Source: Undaria pinnatifida
Taxonomy: Eukaryota > Sar > Phaeophyceae > Laminariales > Alariaceae
Direction of reading: 5' to 3'
DNA length: 64,000 bases
Assembly: GCA_012845835.1 (NCBI GenBank)
Contig: JABAKD010000002.1
Span: 8,578,620-8,642,619 of the forward strand
Shown: piece after piece, positions 10,701-21,643 of the stretch
Layout: the number at the start of each line of letters is the position of its first letter
How positions within the stretch are numbered: the first letter of the stretch is position 1
The notes under the pieces: model-generated
Seen by the model: only the letters and a program-made list of their open reading frames with translations
Told to the model about the DNA's origin: nothing
Databases searched by the model: none
Translations under genes and position numbers: made by a program

Positions 10701-12891
10701 ACATGCACTCCGTCACGTCAGCTCTTGGAAGGTAGGGGGTTTGATTCCATGTTTAACAGATCCGTATCTTGGTTTTTCTTGTTTTGCCGTTGTACTCGGT
10801 ACGTCGCCTTTTCAAGTTGTAGTCGTTTGCGAATATGTTTGTTTTCTCGGTCTCGTTGCCTGTAACCAAATGATTACCATGTATCAGATAGATATTTCTC
10901 TGGGATGAGCAATCAGGACGACACTGGGTATTCTACTGTTTTCTTTAGGTAAAAATAACGGAGTGGTGTAAAGTATTCCCAAATGCATTGGAGAACAGGA
11001 AAGCTAACCCATCATACATGACAATTTGGCCGATGTGTGTCCTGCTTGACTTGCCAACTCGATGGCCCTTTGATCGAACAGGGATCTAGGGGGAAATGAG
11101 CTCGCTACGTTGCCAGGGAATATCTTCAAGGGGATGTATTCGCTGACCGCCCTGTGAGTAACTCTGAACCACCGCCACCGTCGATTCTGCTCCGAAAAAA
11201 GACACCAACCAAACGTAAAAAGTTTCGGTACATGTCATGTTGGGCGGTATTGCGTACGCAATTTTCTGGTAAGTGGCTTGATTTGTGTATGTTCGATTGG
11301 TAAGTGGCTTGATTCGTGTATGTTCGATCAGACGATTCGATTCGATTCGATTCGAGTACACCGACCATCTTCTCTTGGGGCGATGATTTACGCGCGAAGT
11401 GGGTTAGAGATTTTCCCGTTGTGTACTATGCATGCGAGCACCACGGGGCTCTGGTGCCACAAAATACATTTGGCGCGTGGGCGCGTCTGGCGTAGATCGA
11501 CCTGTGTTACCTTGTAGTCCATGTTGATCAACACCACCTTCCTGTAGGCCGTCAGATAGTTGAAATAAATGCCCGATTATCATGTGGACATTGTTGGAAC
11601 TATTGTTGTATTGATGGCGTGATCCCTGACTTTTCGACGTTCCTGCAATGGTGCACGACAGGGCAGAGCTTTGGCCTGGTGCAGCCCTTTGTATACCGTG
11701 TGTATACGGTGTGCATACTGCTGTGCGCATTGCGTGTATAGTAGTAGTGTAACTGAGATGATGCGCAAAACGGTAGAGGTTGCATGTAATTCACGTGAGG
11801 GGGTCTCCATACCCCACCGCTAAACAAACTTTGAGCAAGTGTGCGCGCTTAACCAGATTACTGATCAGATGGCTTTCTTACGTGTGGCATTATGTAGATA
11901 ACGTGACGTATTGTGAAGAAATAATCGACCCCAACGATATTAAGCCGTCGTTTGTCTGTGATTTGACCATCAGTTGTAGTCTTCATTAATAAATATAGAG
12001 TACATGGTAGATAAGAAACCCCGTCAGCCAGCAATAATAGGATATGGCAAAAAGAGCTACCACTATTGATACTATCAATGATGTTTATACTGTTAATACT
12101 ATTGGCATTATTGTTATTAATAAAGAGTGCCCCTAGCGCAGCGCGCGTTGGGTATATTACATGGTACATAATACATAATACACTCGTAATGCGTAATAAT
12201 AGCCACTATCAACAGACCACTTCGTGCATATGCCGCTCCCGCACTCATATTGTGTTTGCGAACCAGGTTTCTCGACCAGAATGAGCTTTCAGCCGTGCCT
12301 GGTCTGGTGTTCGAAGGTCTTCCGTCTCTTGTCCATGTGTGAGTGCAACCCCCGAGAGAGAGTCGACGATGATTGCAGTCCTCAATGAGCAAATTCCGCC
12401 TCGCGGTGTGTCTCAGGACGTTTACCACTGTGCATCACGAAATATCGAAATATCCAAGCAAAGCCGTGACGGCCCACGTAGTAGCTCATGCTTCGCGCTA
12501 GGTCATCATATCGATGCCAGCTCTTTCTGTCTATGCGGCGCGCGGCGAGCAAGCGTATTCGTCCAGGCTCGCTCCTCGATCGCGGTTGGGTATACAAAAT
12601 AAAAAAAATACGCAACCGCGTACGCACACAAGCACCTCGAAACATTAGGTATACATATAATATGACTTGTTCCCTGAAGTAGGGTATTGTCCGACATCTG
12701 GCATCAGTTCACACGAAGCCTCGACGCCAACTGGTTTAGACAATCATAAGTAGATGCCGCTCAACGAACGACACAACAACAGGCATTTGCGTCGCGAAAC
12801 GTGTCTCGATGATACTAATAGGGCAAAACTGATATTGTCCGCCAAATTCTCAGCGTGCAAAGAATAGACTACTAGACTACATTAAAAAAAT
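10701..12891. other. No gene supported; two short tandem tracts
   Basis: A 31-bp unit starting GGTAAGTGGCTTG is present twice in tandem (11268-11330), followed at once by about four GATTC units (11331-11355). A degenerate ATT/ACT trinucleotide stretch lies at 12056-12122. A minus-strand frame at 11404-11730 and its neighbouring frame both read plausible peptides, but neither is recognised. Confidence 0.45.
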
Positions 12892-13260
12892 TGAAATACG
12901 CTCCAGACCAGCTGTGAGATCGAATATGAATTAAAAAATACATAGATAAATACTCCGGAGTATATGAATTAAAAAATTAAAATTTCAATTCTGCTGTCTG
13001 TGAGATGGACTAAAATTGTTTTTATCATCAAAACTCAGCTTTGCAAGCTGCGTGTAACACCTCGATCGCGCGTATTACGGCATGTGTAGCCTCGTGAAGG
13101 AGACAGGTCGGTGACTCCCCAGCTAATAATGCCAAGGTCAACAGGACTAAGACGTTCAGCCTTGTCCTGCGCACGGAGACTGTATAACCCGCGTGAGGGG
13201 GACAAAACCAGACATCTGTAGAATGCAGTATGCATGAAACACTATATTTTATATTGCGAT
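12892..13260 (+). repeat. Dispersed repeat R2, copy 1
   Basis: Shares its order of anchors with 17497 onward and 21644 onward: an A-rich lead-in, TACRCTCCAG...CAGCTGTGAGATCGAA, then CTTTGCAAGCTG, CGCGTATTAC, AGGTCGGTGACTCCCC and a TATAA-containing block. This copy has about 95 extra bases (12925-13020), A/T-rich and centred on the 14-bp palindrome ATACTCCGGAGTAT, and diverges after 13210. Confidence 0.7.
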
Positions 13261-13851
13261 TTAGCTTTTGCAGGGGGCTACTTGGGTCTACCGGGTGTGT
13301 ACGCAAGTTCTTGTGTACTCCCTGTATAAGCGGTAGGCCAGCGGAGGTCCAGCCCAGGCCTGATGCTCGGGTTTTTGGCTGTCAAGTCATGGTCATGGTG
13401 GAACATGCGGTAGACGCCGATCACTACTGCTCCGAAGTGTTTTCTCTTCTGCTCTTGATGTAATGCAAAGGCACACTCTCACACCTGAATTAGTCTATAG
13501 AAGACGGAGGATTGAGATCTGGTGTTCTGCATCAGGCGTCAGGTGGTGCGCACTTGATCCTAAAGCTCTTCGAGCGCCCATCTCACACACTACCATGGAA
13601 TACATAAACTGAAGCCTGGGTCCAAAACGCCAGATCCCTGCACTCTCTACAGATGGAAGCTCTTGCGCAACAACAGAAATGATCGACAGTGCGTCACCGT
13701 AGCTGATTGTTTTTGATGTTCCAGGCAGCCTCTTCCTTGGATAATTTTGGGTGGAGCGACCGTAGGCCACAGACTAGCAGGTCCTGTAAAGAGGTATATG
13801 ATCATTCGTATTCATTCGGTCAGGAGTTCTTTTGTCCCGGCCTCAGTACGG
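13261..13851. other. No gene seen
   Basis: Short overlapping frames only. The 3' end runs into the R3 repeat array. Confidence 0.4.
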
Positions 13852-16030
13852 GATGCTCGGAACTGGAATTTCTCGGTCCAATCCTTTCGTTCGAGCGCCG
13901 TCTTCAGGGGGCGGCTCCAACGCCCCTGGCCCTGCGTTATACGTTCGGCACCTTGACGTGACGGCGGATGGATGCTGAGCGAGACAAACGAGAAGTTGCA
14001 AAAGTATTGTATTTGGATAAGATAATCTTGAGACTTCAGTTGTATCTTGACGTCTGCAGCGTCTGGATGATTTCCAAAATTATCATAATTGCCACACGGT
14101 GGTTGCCAGAGTTTTGAATTTTGCGGTGGTATACTCTTGAGCGTTTGTTTTGCTTGACGTCTGCAGGGCTTGAACGAAAACTTGGAATTTCTCGGTCAAA
14201 TCTGACTGATTCTACGATAGCCCCAACAGCGGTTTTCTTTAACGAGTTTTCCATGGCCGCTCGACACAAAGATGGGTGCTCTTTAAAACATAAAAGCCTT
14301 TGTGCATCTCCTTGTTTGCAAAGCATTATCGAACAATGACGTCGGGGTGGCAAGGAACACCGCATTCCAGGGGGTACGGCCGATAGCTGGTTTCAAAACC
14401 GGCGATTTTCATTCAAACAATGTTGGGGGGGCTACCGTAGAGTGGCTCATCGCTCCGTTCGAGCGCCGTCTTCGGGGGACGGCTCCAACGCCCCTCACCC
14501 TGCCTTCTTCGTTCGGTCCCTTGACGTGAACGTTGCTGGATGCTGAGCGAGACAAGCGGGAAGTTGCAAAATATATTATCTTGATTAGATATCTTCAGAC
14601 TTCGGTTGTACTTGACGTCTGCAGGGCTTGAACGAATATATCACGGAAATATTTTTGGGAGAAGTGAAGAATGCGATGCAAGAAGATTAATATACAGACG
14701 AGCAAGATACATCCGCAAGAACGCGTGTTATTATACCAGTAGTGGATCGCGCTACTTCGTTTATTATATCGCGTTTGGTGCTGTTGAAGTGTTTATCATT
14801 TTGTGCGTGCTTGGTCTGCACGTCAACCTCATATAGGCTCAAAATCGTTTTTTTTGTGCCTATCATGCAAATAACGTCTGCAGAGAACGAAAAAACTATA
14901 GGAAAATGTTTTTCAAGTGGCATTCAAATAACATCAAATCCAAATTGACATCATCTACGCGTGAACTCCTCTCCCAGGCAACCTGATATAGGCTCAACGT
15001 ATGATGCGAATAACCAGCCGAGTTGCGACCGCGTAAATAATTGCGAGCTTGGTTAGGCTTTGACCCAGTAGGCCGATGTTTTTTGCGCGAACCATTATGC
15101 AAGTAACTAGCCAAATTGCGGTTGCTTGGCTTGACGTCTGCAGGGCCTAAACAAATAAAACACGGAAAATTGGGAGCAGTGGTGAAGAATGCGATGCAAA
15201 ATTAGAAAGGCTGTAAGACGAACATAATACGTCGACAAGAACGTGTGTTATACCAGTAGTAGATCGCGCCAATTCGTCTCGTTATATTGCGTATGGTGCG
15301 CTGTTGAAATGTTTGTCATTTTGAGCGTGCTTGGTCTGCACGTCAACCTGACATGGGCTCAAAATCGTTTTTTGGCTCGACCTATTATGCAAATATCGTC
15401 TGCAGAGCTTAAACGAATAAAACATTTGATTTTCTATTTTTTCAAGTAGCATTTAGAGTAGCATAATTTACAAATTGACATAATTTGCGAACTCCCCTCC
15501 CAGGAAATTTGATATGAGCTCACAATCGTGTTATTGCGCGACGTATGATGCAAGTAATAATAGCCAAATTGCGACCGCGTAAATAATTGCGAGCTTTATT
15601 AGGCTTTGACCCAAGAGGCCAATGTTTTTTGCGCTACATATTTTGCAAGTAACTAGCCAAGTTGCGACCCCGTAAATAATTGCGAGGTCGTTAGTTAGGC
15701 TTTAACCCAATAGACGAATGAAATCGGAATTTTCAGCCTCTTTTTTCGGAGTCGCATAAGCGACTAAAAGATGATTATGCTGGCAAGTATTCCGAACTGA
15801 CTTGTTGCCCGATGCAAGCGAGTAGCATGTCAAAACCAAGCTTGGACCAAATAGGCGAATGTTTTGTGCGCAACATTTTGTGCAAATAACTAGCCAAATT
15901 TCGACTGCGACAATAAAAGCGAGGTCGTTTGTTAGGCTTCGACCCAGTAGGCGAATTAAATCGGGATTTTCGGCCTCCTTTTTCGGGGTCGCACAAACGG
16001 CCAAGAGGTGATAATGCGGACAAGATCCTT
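13852..16030 (+). repeat. Complex tandem/segmental repeat array R3
   Basis: Several nested duplications are visible. A block with GTTCGAGCGCCGTCTTC...GCTGAGCGAGACAA...GAAGTTGCAAAA occurs at about 13885-14065 and again at 14455-14630. The word CTTGACGTCTGCAG recurs at 14046, 14153, 14611 and 15130. The ~519-bp segment from 14611 is repeated in tandem from 15130, including GAAGAATGCGATGCAA and CTTGGTCTGCACGTCAACCT. A third block with AACTAGCCAA, AATAATTGCGAG and TTAGGCTTTGACCCA recurs near 15020, 15567, 15655 and 15890. No protein is encoded. One copy of the M1 element sits inside. Confidence 0.8.
14204..14448 (+). mobile_element. Short inverted-repeat element M1, copy B (245 bp)
   Basis: The left terminus GACTGATTCTACGATAGCC and the complement of the right terminus (GAGCCACTCTACGGTAGCC) form imperfect terminal inverted repeats. 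The inside matches the copies at 40834-41082 and 61644-61868 (GGCTGCT/GGCCGCTYGACAC, GGTTTTAAAACCGG-like and GATTTCGTTAAA-like segments). The flanking tetranucleotides are ATCT and ATCG, a 3-of-4 match. A related R3 copy at about 13860-13900 lacks the element at the same point. It has no coding capacity, so it is most likely a non-autonomous DNA transposon (MITE-like). Confidence 0.75.
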
Positions 16031-17496
16031 GAAATATAAAGGAAAAGGAAAACAAATGATACGAGTCGTGAATAATGTGTATAACTTCGGGTGAATACGC
16101 ACATGAGAAAATAATATATATAAACTACATTAACAGGATACGCGCCAACAACAAGGTACAACAACGACGGACAACCTACAAAAGGAAATATACAAATAAC
16201 GCGTAAACGATTACGTTCTTTCCGTACACGTACATACTACATCTGCGAAAGGTTCCCTACGGCTGGAAACGAAGGCGGGGATACAACTTTAGGAACTGAA
16301 CTTATGGACGGACACCATTCATAAAAAAACATTAAGCGTACGCGGGCCAAGAGACATAAGCAAGAATTGGCGACGATTTGGGGTTTGGGTTTACTACGCA
16401 GATGTATATGCGAGAAAAGGATCAACGCATAAGCGATGGCGTGCTTGTCATACATGTGTACTACGACATCTAAGAAAGGCATCTCCGACAATGTACCCCA
16501 CCAGTCCGCGCCCCCCCCCCTCAAATCACAATCACACTACCATTTCACACCCACATTTGTATCGCACCCCCAAGTCTTCCCCTTACCGGTGTTATGTCGG
16601 CTCTCTCGCGACACTCTCCTGCCAAACGCAAAAACGCCGACACCAAGATTGGCGCACGGCCGAGTCGCCCAGACGGCATACGAATATTGTTCGCCTAATG
16701 TTAAGCAGCATTAATGTCTGCATGATCCCTTCTTTTTCCATTTTTGTATGTTTTCGCTAGTGTAAGTTCTGCGTACATTGGATTTACATAGTACTGGATT
16801 GAGGGCGTTCAGTATGCCTCATTTTTCCTTTTCGTGCTTCTCTGTAAGTAAGTTCTTCGTCTACTGTGGAAGTAAACACGGAGGGATTACCCAAGGCACC
16901 ATCAACGGCGCCTTTTTTTTTTCCTTCAGTAAATTTTATAATTTCAACTATTCCGTCCGATGCCTTTGTAATTAGTGACATGTCCTATTTCGTTTCGCCT
17001 TGAAGCGAAGCAGGTTCTCAATTCTCTTTTGGACGTTTCGGCACTCATTTTGTTCTATGTAGGCTAACTTTTTCTTGGCGGTCCTTTTAGTAACCGAGTG
17101 TATTTCGCCTCTGCATGCTTTCTGCATTTATATGTTTTTCTTCTTGTCAAAGTAAACCTTCATGAATCTCATGGTCGTACTTAACTCTAGGCATTACTTT
17201 GAAGTTCAAAATCGAATTGGATAACTACAACCTATTTCGTCGAGTGCTACCCTGCGTTACCCGAAGAATGGGCGCCATCGAATGTCATACTTTGATCTTT
17301 AGACCCTCCTATTCGTATTAAACTCTTGGCATTACTTTGAACTTCAATAATGTTGAATCGGACCGCTACAACGTTTTTTCTCGTCAAAGTGCTGCCCTGT
17401 TCATGCGGAGCCCTTGTATCGAGCTATATTAGGTCTCTTCAACCAAGGATGTTGAGGAAACGAATGAATGGTGTGGTGCATATATTATAAAAATAA
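16031..17496. other. No gene supported
   Basis: AT-rich DNA with a C-run at 16509-16519 and a T-run near 16913. A minus-strand frame at 16237-16524 contains MPFLDVVV and a downstream SHIHLRSK-like word that faintly recalls a reverse transcriptase C-terminal region, but the match is too thin to annotate. Confidence 0.4.
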
Positions 17497-17990
17497 AATA
17501 CACTCCAGCTGTGAGATCGAAGGTTTTGTCGACACTCATCTTTGCAAGCTGTGTGTGATACTCCGATCACGCGTATTACGGGTTGTGTGCCCTTATCAAG
17601 GATATAGGTCGGTGATTCCCCTTGCAACTACGTTGTAGCTATCAGGGTCAACAGGGTGATGTCAGGTAGCCTGTGCGCGAAAACTATAAAACCCGATTCT
17701 GAGGGGAAATAATCTGACAGCTGTGGAAGGAAATTGCATCAGTTTATCAAGTGAATCCTGTAAGTCGAATAACCGGTGAGAGGAGGGCGGAGTGTTTATG
17801 GACATAGCCTGATTTTGATCAAAACAGGGGCGGGGGGGGTGGCAGGTGGCAGCTCAAATGGTGCGTGGAAACTATAAATCCTTCTTATGGGGGAGGGGGG
17901 GGGGAGTGGGGGTTATGTCGCATAGATGTAGGGGTTTGCTATACGCGTGGTGCTAGGTCTAGGCGTGGTGGGGAATGGGGGGGCGTTGGG
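17497..17990 (+). repeat. Dispersed repeat R2, copy 2
   Basis: Collinear with 21644-22330: TACACTCCAGCTGTGAG, CGCGTATTAC, TAGGTCGGTGATTCCCC, a first AACTATAAA box (about 17687), GACAGCTGTGGAAGG, GCATCAGTTTATCAAGTG, AACCGGTGAG, a G-run, a second AACTATAAA box (about 17868) and then GATGTAGGGGTTTGCTATAC. No coding potential is seen. Confidence 0.8.
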
Positions 17991-18042
17991 GGCTATATTG
18001 TATTTTTTCTTTTTTTTATGGAATTTTCACCTCTTCGACCGC

Positions 18043-18195
18043 GGCATGTGTCTACCAACATACCGACGTACAGCCATACCGAGATATATCACCGCAGCAT
18101 GTGGGTCTACTATACATACCGACATACCTTCATGCCGAGATATACCACCGCAGCATGTGTCTACCATACCGCCATACCGAGATATAGCATACATT
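18043..18195 (+). repeat. Tandem repeat, ~53-55 bp unit, nearly three copies
   Basis: Each unit begins GCATGTG and reads CTACYATACCGACATAC, then CCGAGATATAYCACCGCA. Starts lie near 18043, 18096 and 18151; the last unit is shortened. Confidence 0.8.
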
Positions 18196-18321
18196 CCACT
18201 CGTTGGTATTTAACGTGATGGTTATTTGTGAGAGGACAACGGACGGCGGGTATTATGAGCTACCGACGGTAGATCAGCGACCGACATGGACAACCGAGAA
18301 CCACTTTGACACATATGTATT

Positions 18322-18372
<51 letters not shown>

Positions 18373-18399
18373 CCCGCTCGCCTGCCTGCCTGCCTGCCT
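18322..18399 (+). repeat. (CTGC)n tetranucleotide microsatellite
   Basis: About 19 CTGC units, interrupted once near 18373-18380 (CCGCTCGC). The Cys-Leu-Pro-Ala-rich frame across it is a translation of the repeat, not a gene. Confidence 0.95.
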
Positions 18400-18893
18400 A
18401 CATTTTCAACTCGTGCAGGGATCTGCGTGGTAATCCAGAGCTTCGTTGCGTCTCTCGAACGTGAGTATATATTTTACGTCGTTTGGCCTGAACCGTCCTT
18501 TTTTGGTCTAGTCGGTTGTGGCGGTCGTCGGGCAGGGCGAAAAAATGACAAAGACGTGACTCCGAGAGCAACGATTTTCCTACTATACGCAGTGGTCCCG
18601 GTTGCGTAGTGCCTGTTTTCCCTTATTGTACCCGGTAAATCGCTTGGCACAGATGGGAAAACCAATGTTGGCGGTACGCGGAATGGTTACGCTTCCCGCA
18701 ATAGTGCTGGTACTTCCCTCTACAGTGCACATACCGGCACTATACACGGACAACTACTACGGCATACCCAGTTCTTTTTTTTATCCGACCGTGGCCATGG
18801 CATGATATGTCGACGAGTCAGGGGGGGTTAGATATTACATTGCCCTCCTAATGGGGCTTACATTGTGTTTTACCGCACCTTCTTCTTGCGCCC
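18400..18893. other. No gene seen; one imperfect hairpin
   Basis: An inverted repeat with 12-bp arms (ATAGTGCTGGTA and TACCGGCACTAT, one mismatch) lies at about 18700-18742. No gene is visible. Confidence 0.4.
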
Positions 18894-19821
18894 TTGCCGC
18901 CACGTGTGCTTGCCGTTCGTGTAACACGCGGCATGTTCCTACCCATGCGCTGGTTTGGGACTGAGATTTGCGCACAATTAATTCGACGCAGATATGTCAA
19001 CATCGTGAGGGTGGAGAACCAGAGCATCATAAGCTCAGAGTCATGCGGTGAGGATGTCGCGTCAACAGTGTTAATGATCGCGGCAGATTTTAAACCACCC
19101 CCCATACCCGGGTTTCCGGCTCATTCTTATTTCCAGATACCTTCATAGTACAGTCGTGGTAAGGAAGAGCCTAGACTGCCGCAAAATTTGCACGGTCGCA
19201 GACGTGGTAGAGTATCGACAAGAGGCGGATCCAGATGCACGGGTCACCGACATAGAGGTCAGGATTCTGGTTCCTGAGTGTTATAGAATGCGGGGATATG
19301 ATATATGTGGCGTTAACGCTGGCGCAGAAGACCACCAACCTCCAGACACATTTTTGGGCGGCGGCCACGGAGGACATGAATCGGTACACCGTACGCTCTC
19401 CCGGTTGGGAAGAGCGGCGAGCAATAAGATGGACCGTACGGCCATGGGCACTTTTACTGAGTGCGTGGGGTGACAGTCCGCAACCGTCGCACACAGACAC
19501 GTGGAGTTAACAGCCTCCGCCGCCGTGGCGGGGGTGAAGCGTTCTCGCCAAACGGCATTCATAGAGGCGGACGTCCTGCAGTTGTCCGCAAAATTTGCAT
19601 GTTCGTACACAGGCTGTGGACGGGACTATCGAAGCCGAATCTACGAGGGGTCAAGGTATTATAGAAGTTTGGGTATCATAAGGACGACCAGAAACCGAAG
19701 GAAGTATGCCAACAAGAGAGAAGTAAACGGCGCCCTGAGAGGACGAAGCGGCAACAAGTATCGGTGTGATCTCATGCCGCAGCATAGAGGCCTCATTGAT
19801 CCCAAACTGTGTACGAGTTAA
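18894..19821 (+). pseudogene. Decayed unassigned coding stretch
   Basis: GC-richer than its surroundings. One frame is open at 18894-19148. A second frame is then open from before 19156 to 19821 (over 220 codons) except for one TGA at 19471-19473. The peptide is varied rather than low-complexity, with ADVVEYRQEADPDARVTDIE in the first half and FACSYTGCGRDYRS in the second. That CX4C-GRDY arrangement resembles the start of a C2H2 zinc finger, but the expected His pair is not present. I do not recognise a family. The frame change and stop suggest a broken gene or element remnant; a spliced gene is possible but I see no good splice sites. Confidence 0.3.
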
Positions 19822-20235
19822 AGCGTCGGCGAAATGTTTCAGCAGTAATGTTGGAGCGAAACCCCGGGGACGGAATAAGGCCGTCTCCGGGGTGGGAGAA
19901 AAGCCTGATAGCTGTACAGAAAAATCAAGACGATCCCACTTGCATCGTCGGCTCCCGTGCAGCAGCTAGAGAGAGTAGGACGCGGTTCGGGAAAACAGAC
20001 CATCCCGCCCGCCCATCATTGTGCGCGAGACACGCCGACAACGACATCAGTTTTGGTTTGTAGTGTTTTTTTTGTCCGGGGTAACTACTCTCTGCGACGA
20101 GACACCGCGTTGAGTACCATCGAATCAACGCGGGGGTAGTAGCCCTGGTTGAGAGTCTCCGGCTGATAGCAGCAGAGAGGCCTCAATGATGCCAAACTAT
20201 ATACGAGTTAACGCGTCGGCGAGATGTATTACATC
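19776..20235 (+). repeat. Direct repeat pair, ~65 bp, 384 bp apart
   Basis: GAGGCCTCAWTGATSCCAAA followed by CTRTRTACGAGTTAAMGCGTC is present at 19785-19840 and again at about 20172-20230. No function is evident. Confidence 0.7.
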
Positions 20236-20876
20236 AGCAACAGCACGTACAACGAAACGGCTTTCACCAAACTTTCGCTAGGGTTTTCGCTGATATTTAC
20301 AAACACGATGCGTACGTATCCGAAAAAGCGCAGACAGGGAAACTCGTTGCCGTTTGAGGTACTCAAGTAGTGGGCTGAACAAGGCGCAAACATAGGCGAA
20401 AAGGCTCTGAATTATTCAAAACACTTTCAAGATTTTATTGTTGAATACTCGAAAAGTGGTTCCCGCTTGCAACACTTATCATCGTATTTCCGAGGCGTTT
20501 GTAGTTTTTGCGAAACGCCTATTTCAAGTATATGTTCGCGCCTACTCGGCGACGTAGCCCTTACGGATCTCCCCCGGCCTTCATAGGTTGCGGTATCTAC
20601 CCCTTCGGTGAAACAGAAAGAAGTACCAGGATGAAGTACGGGAGACCAAGGCCATGGCAGAGGTCGACGTCCTTTTTCCTAGGGCTGTGACACGGCTCAC
20701 TCCATGCCTCACCGGAACCTCGACCTTGATAAAGCTTTGTCGCCCCGCTCGATGAACATTGGAGTAGGCGATTAATAATAAAGGTGCACAACTAACAGGC
20801 TAGGAATCAAACACGAATGGGATTCCAAGGGCATGGAGCAGTATTTTCTTCAGTTGAGGTGCCGGTCACGCACAAA
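20236..20876. other. No gene seen
   Basis: Short overlapping frames only; no repeat or RNA structure recognised. Confidence 0.4.
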
Positions 20877-21128
20877 TCATTGCGCCAAAGAATGCTGCCC
20901 GTCTGCCCGTATATATACAAGAAATGCTTGCGTAGTAACACGGGAACCTGTCGGTGAATGTAATTTGCGGACACATTGGTAAGCGACAACCAATCGCACT
21001 GTCTTCGAGTCGTTGATGACACCACACGCTCGACGAATGATGTACTGCTCTTGCGCCAAGATTATTTTGGGGAAGAAACGAAGCCATGCCTCGACAGCCG
21101 GGACGTCGACTATCGCTGCGCAGGGCAT
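20877..21128 (-). CDS. Possible exon or open frame, unassigned
   Basis: On the minus strand a CACTTACAG acceptor-like site (about 21144) is followed by a frame reading HMPCAAIVDVPAVEAWLRFF, then ILAQEQYIIRRACGVIND. The composition is protein-like and not repetitive. A GTGTCC donor-like site falls inside the frame near 20974. I do not recognise the family and see no second exon, so this is offered only as a candidate. Confidence 0.25.
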   Translation of the reverse strand: MPCAAIVDVPAVEAWLRFFPKIILAQEQYIIRRACGVINDSKTVRLVVAYQCVRKLHSPTGSRVTTQAFLVYIRADGQHSLAQ

Positions 21129-21643
21129 GTGGAAAGCGGTATCCTGTAAGTGTGTACAAGAGTCACTAGACTATACCCGAGGCACGAAAGAGCCAACCGA
21201 CTCACGAACAAAGTACACGCTAGAAGATAGCCAAATATTTTAAAACCTATATTTTGCTGATTTTCGCAGTTTGTGTTGTGACGTACGCTGGACTCAATAC
21301 TGTTCTTAGTATTCTTCCTACCCAAGTTGATCTATGACAACCAATACACCGAAGCAACTTTGTGCGTAGGCTGTTTTTGGGGTAAGCCATGTGCGCGGTT
21401 TTTCTACAAATACATGTGGGTTGTTTTGGTAGTCAATATATACGAGGGAGGGGTCTTCGTACTTGACAGCGTCGAAGCACACGACTGGTCAGGTGATGCA
21501 AGCCCCTCGAAAGTCATAAGGCACCAACGTTGATCACTCCAAGTCCTCGGTATGGCGCTTACACCCGACTCGGTCTACCTTGCGGGCATATGTGATCATA
21601 AAATACAGGGTGGTAAGATTTGTCTCGCTATTATTTTAAAATC
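21129..21643. other. No gene seen
   Basis: No domain, repeat or RNA gene recognised; it ends in an A-rich lead-in to the next R2 copy. Confidence 0.4.

Noticed and set aside
16237-16524. Penelope- or LINE-like reverse transcriptase fragment (MPFLDVVV, SHIHLRSK)
   Set aside because: Only two short words match and the spacing between them is too short for the known motif order; no catalytic box is present.
18203-18433. Cys/Leu/Pro-rich protein
   Set aside because: It is the translation of the (CTGC)n microsatellite.
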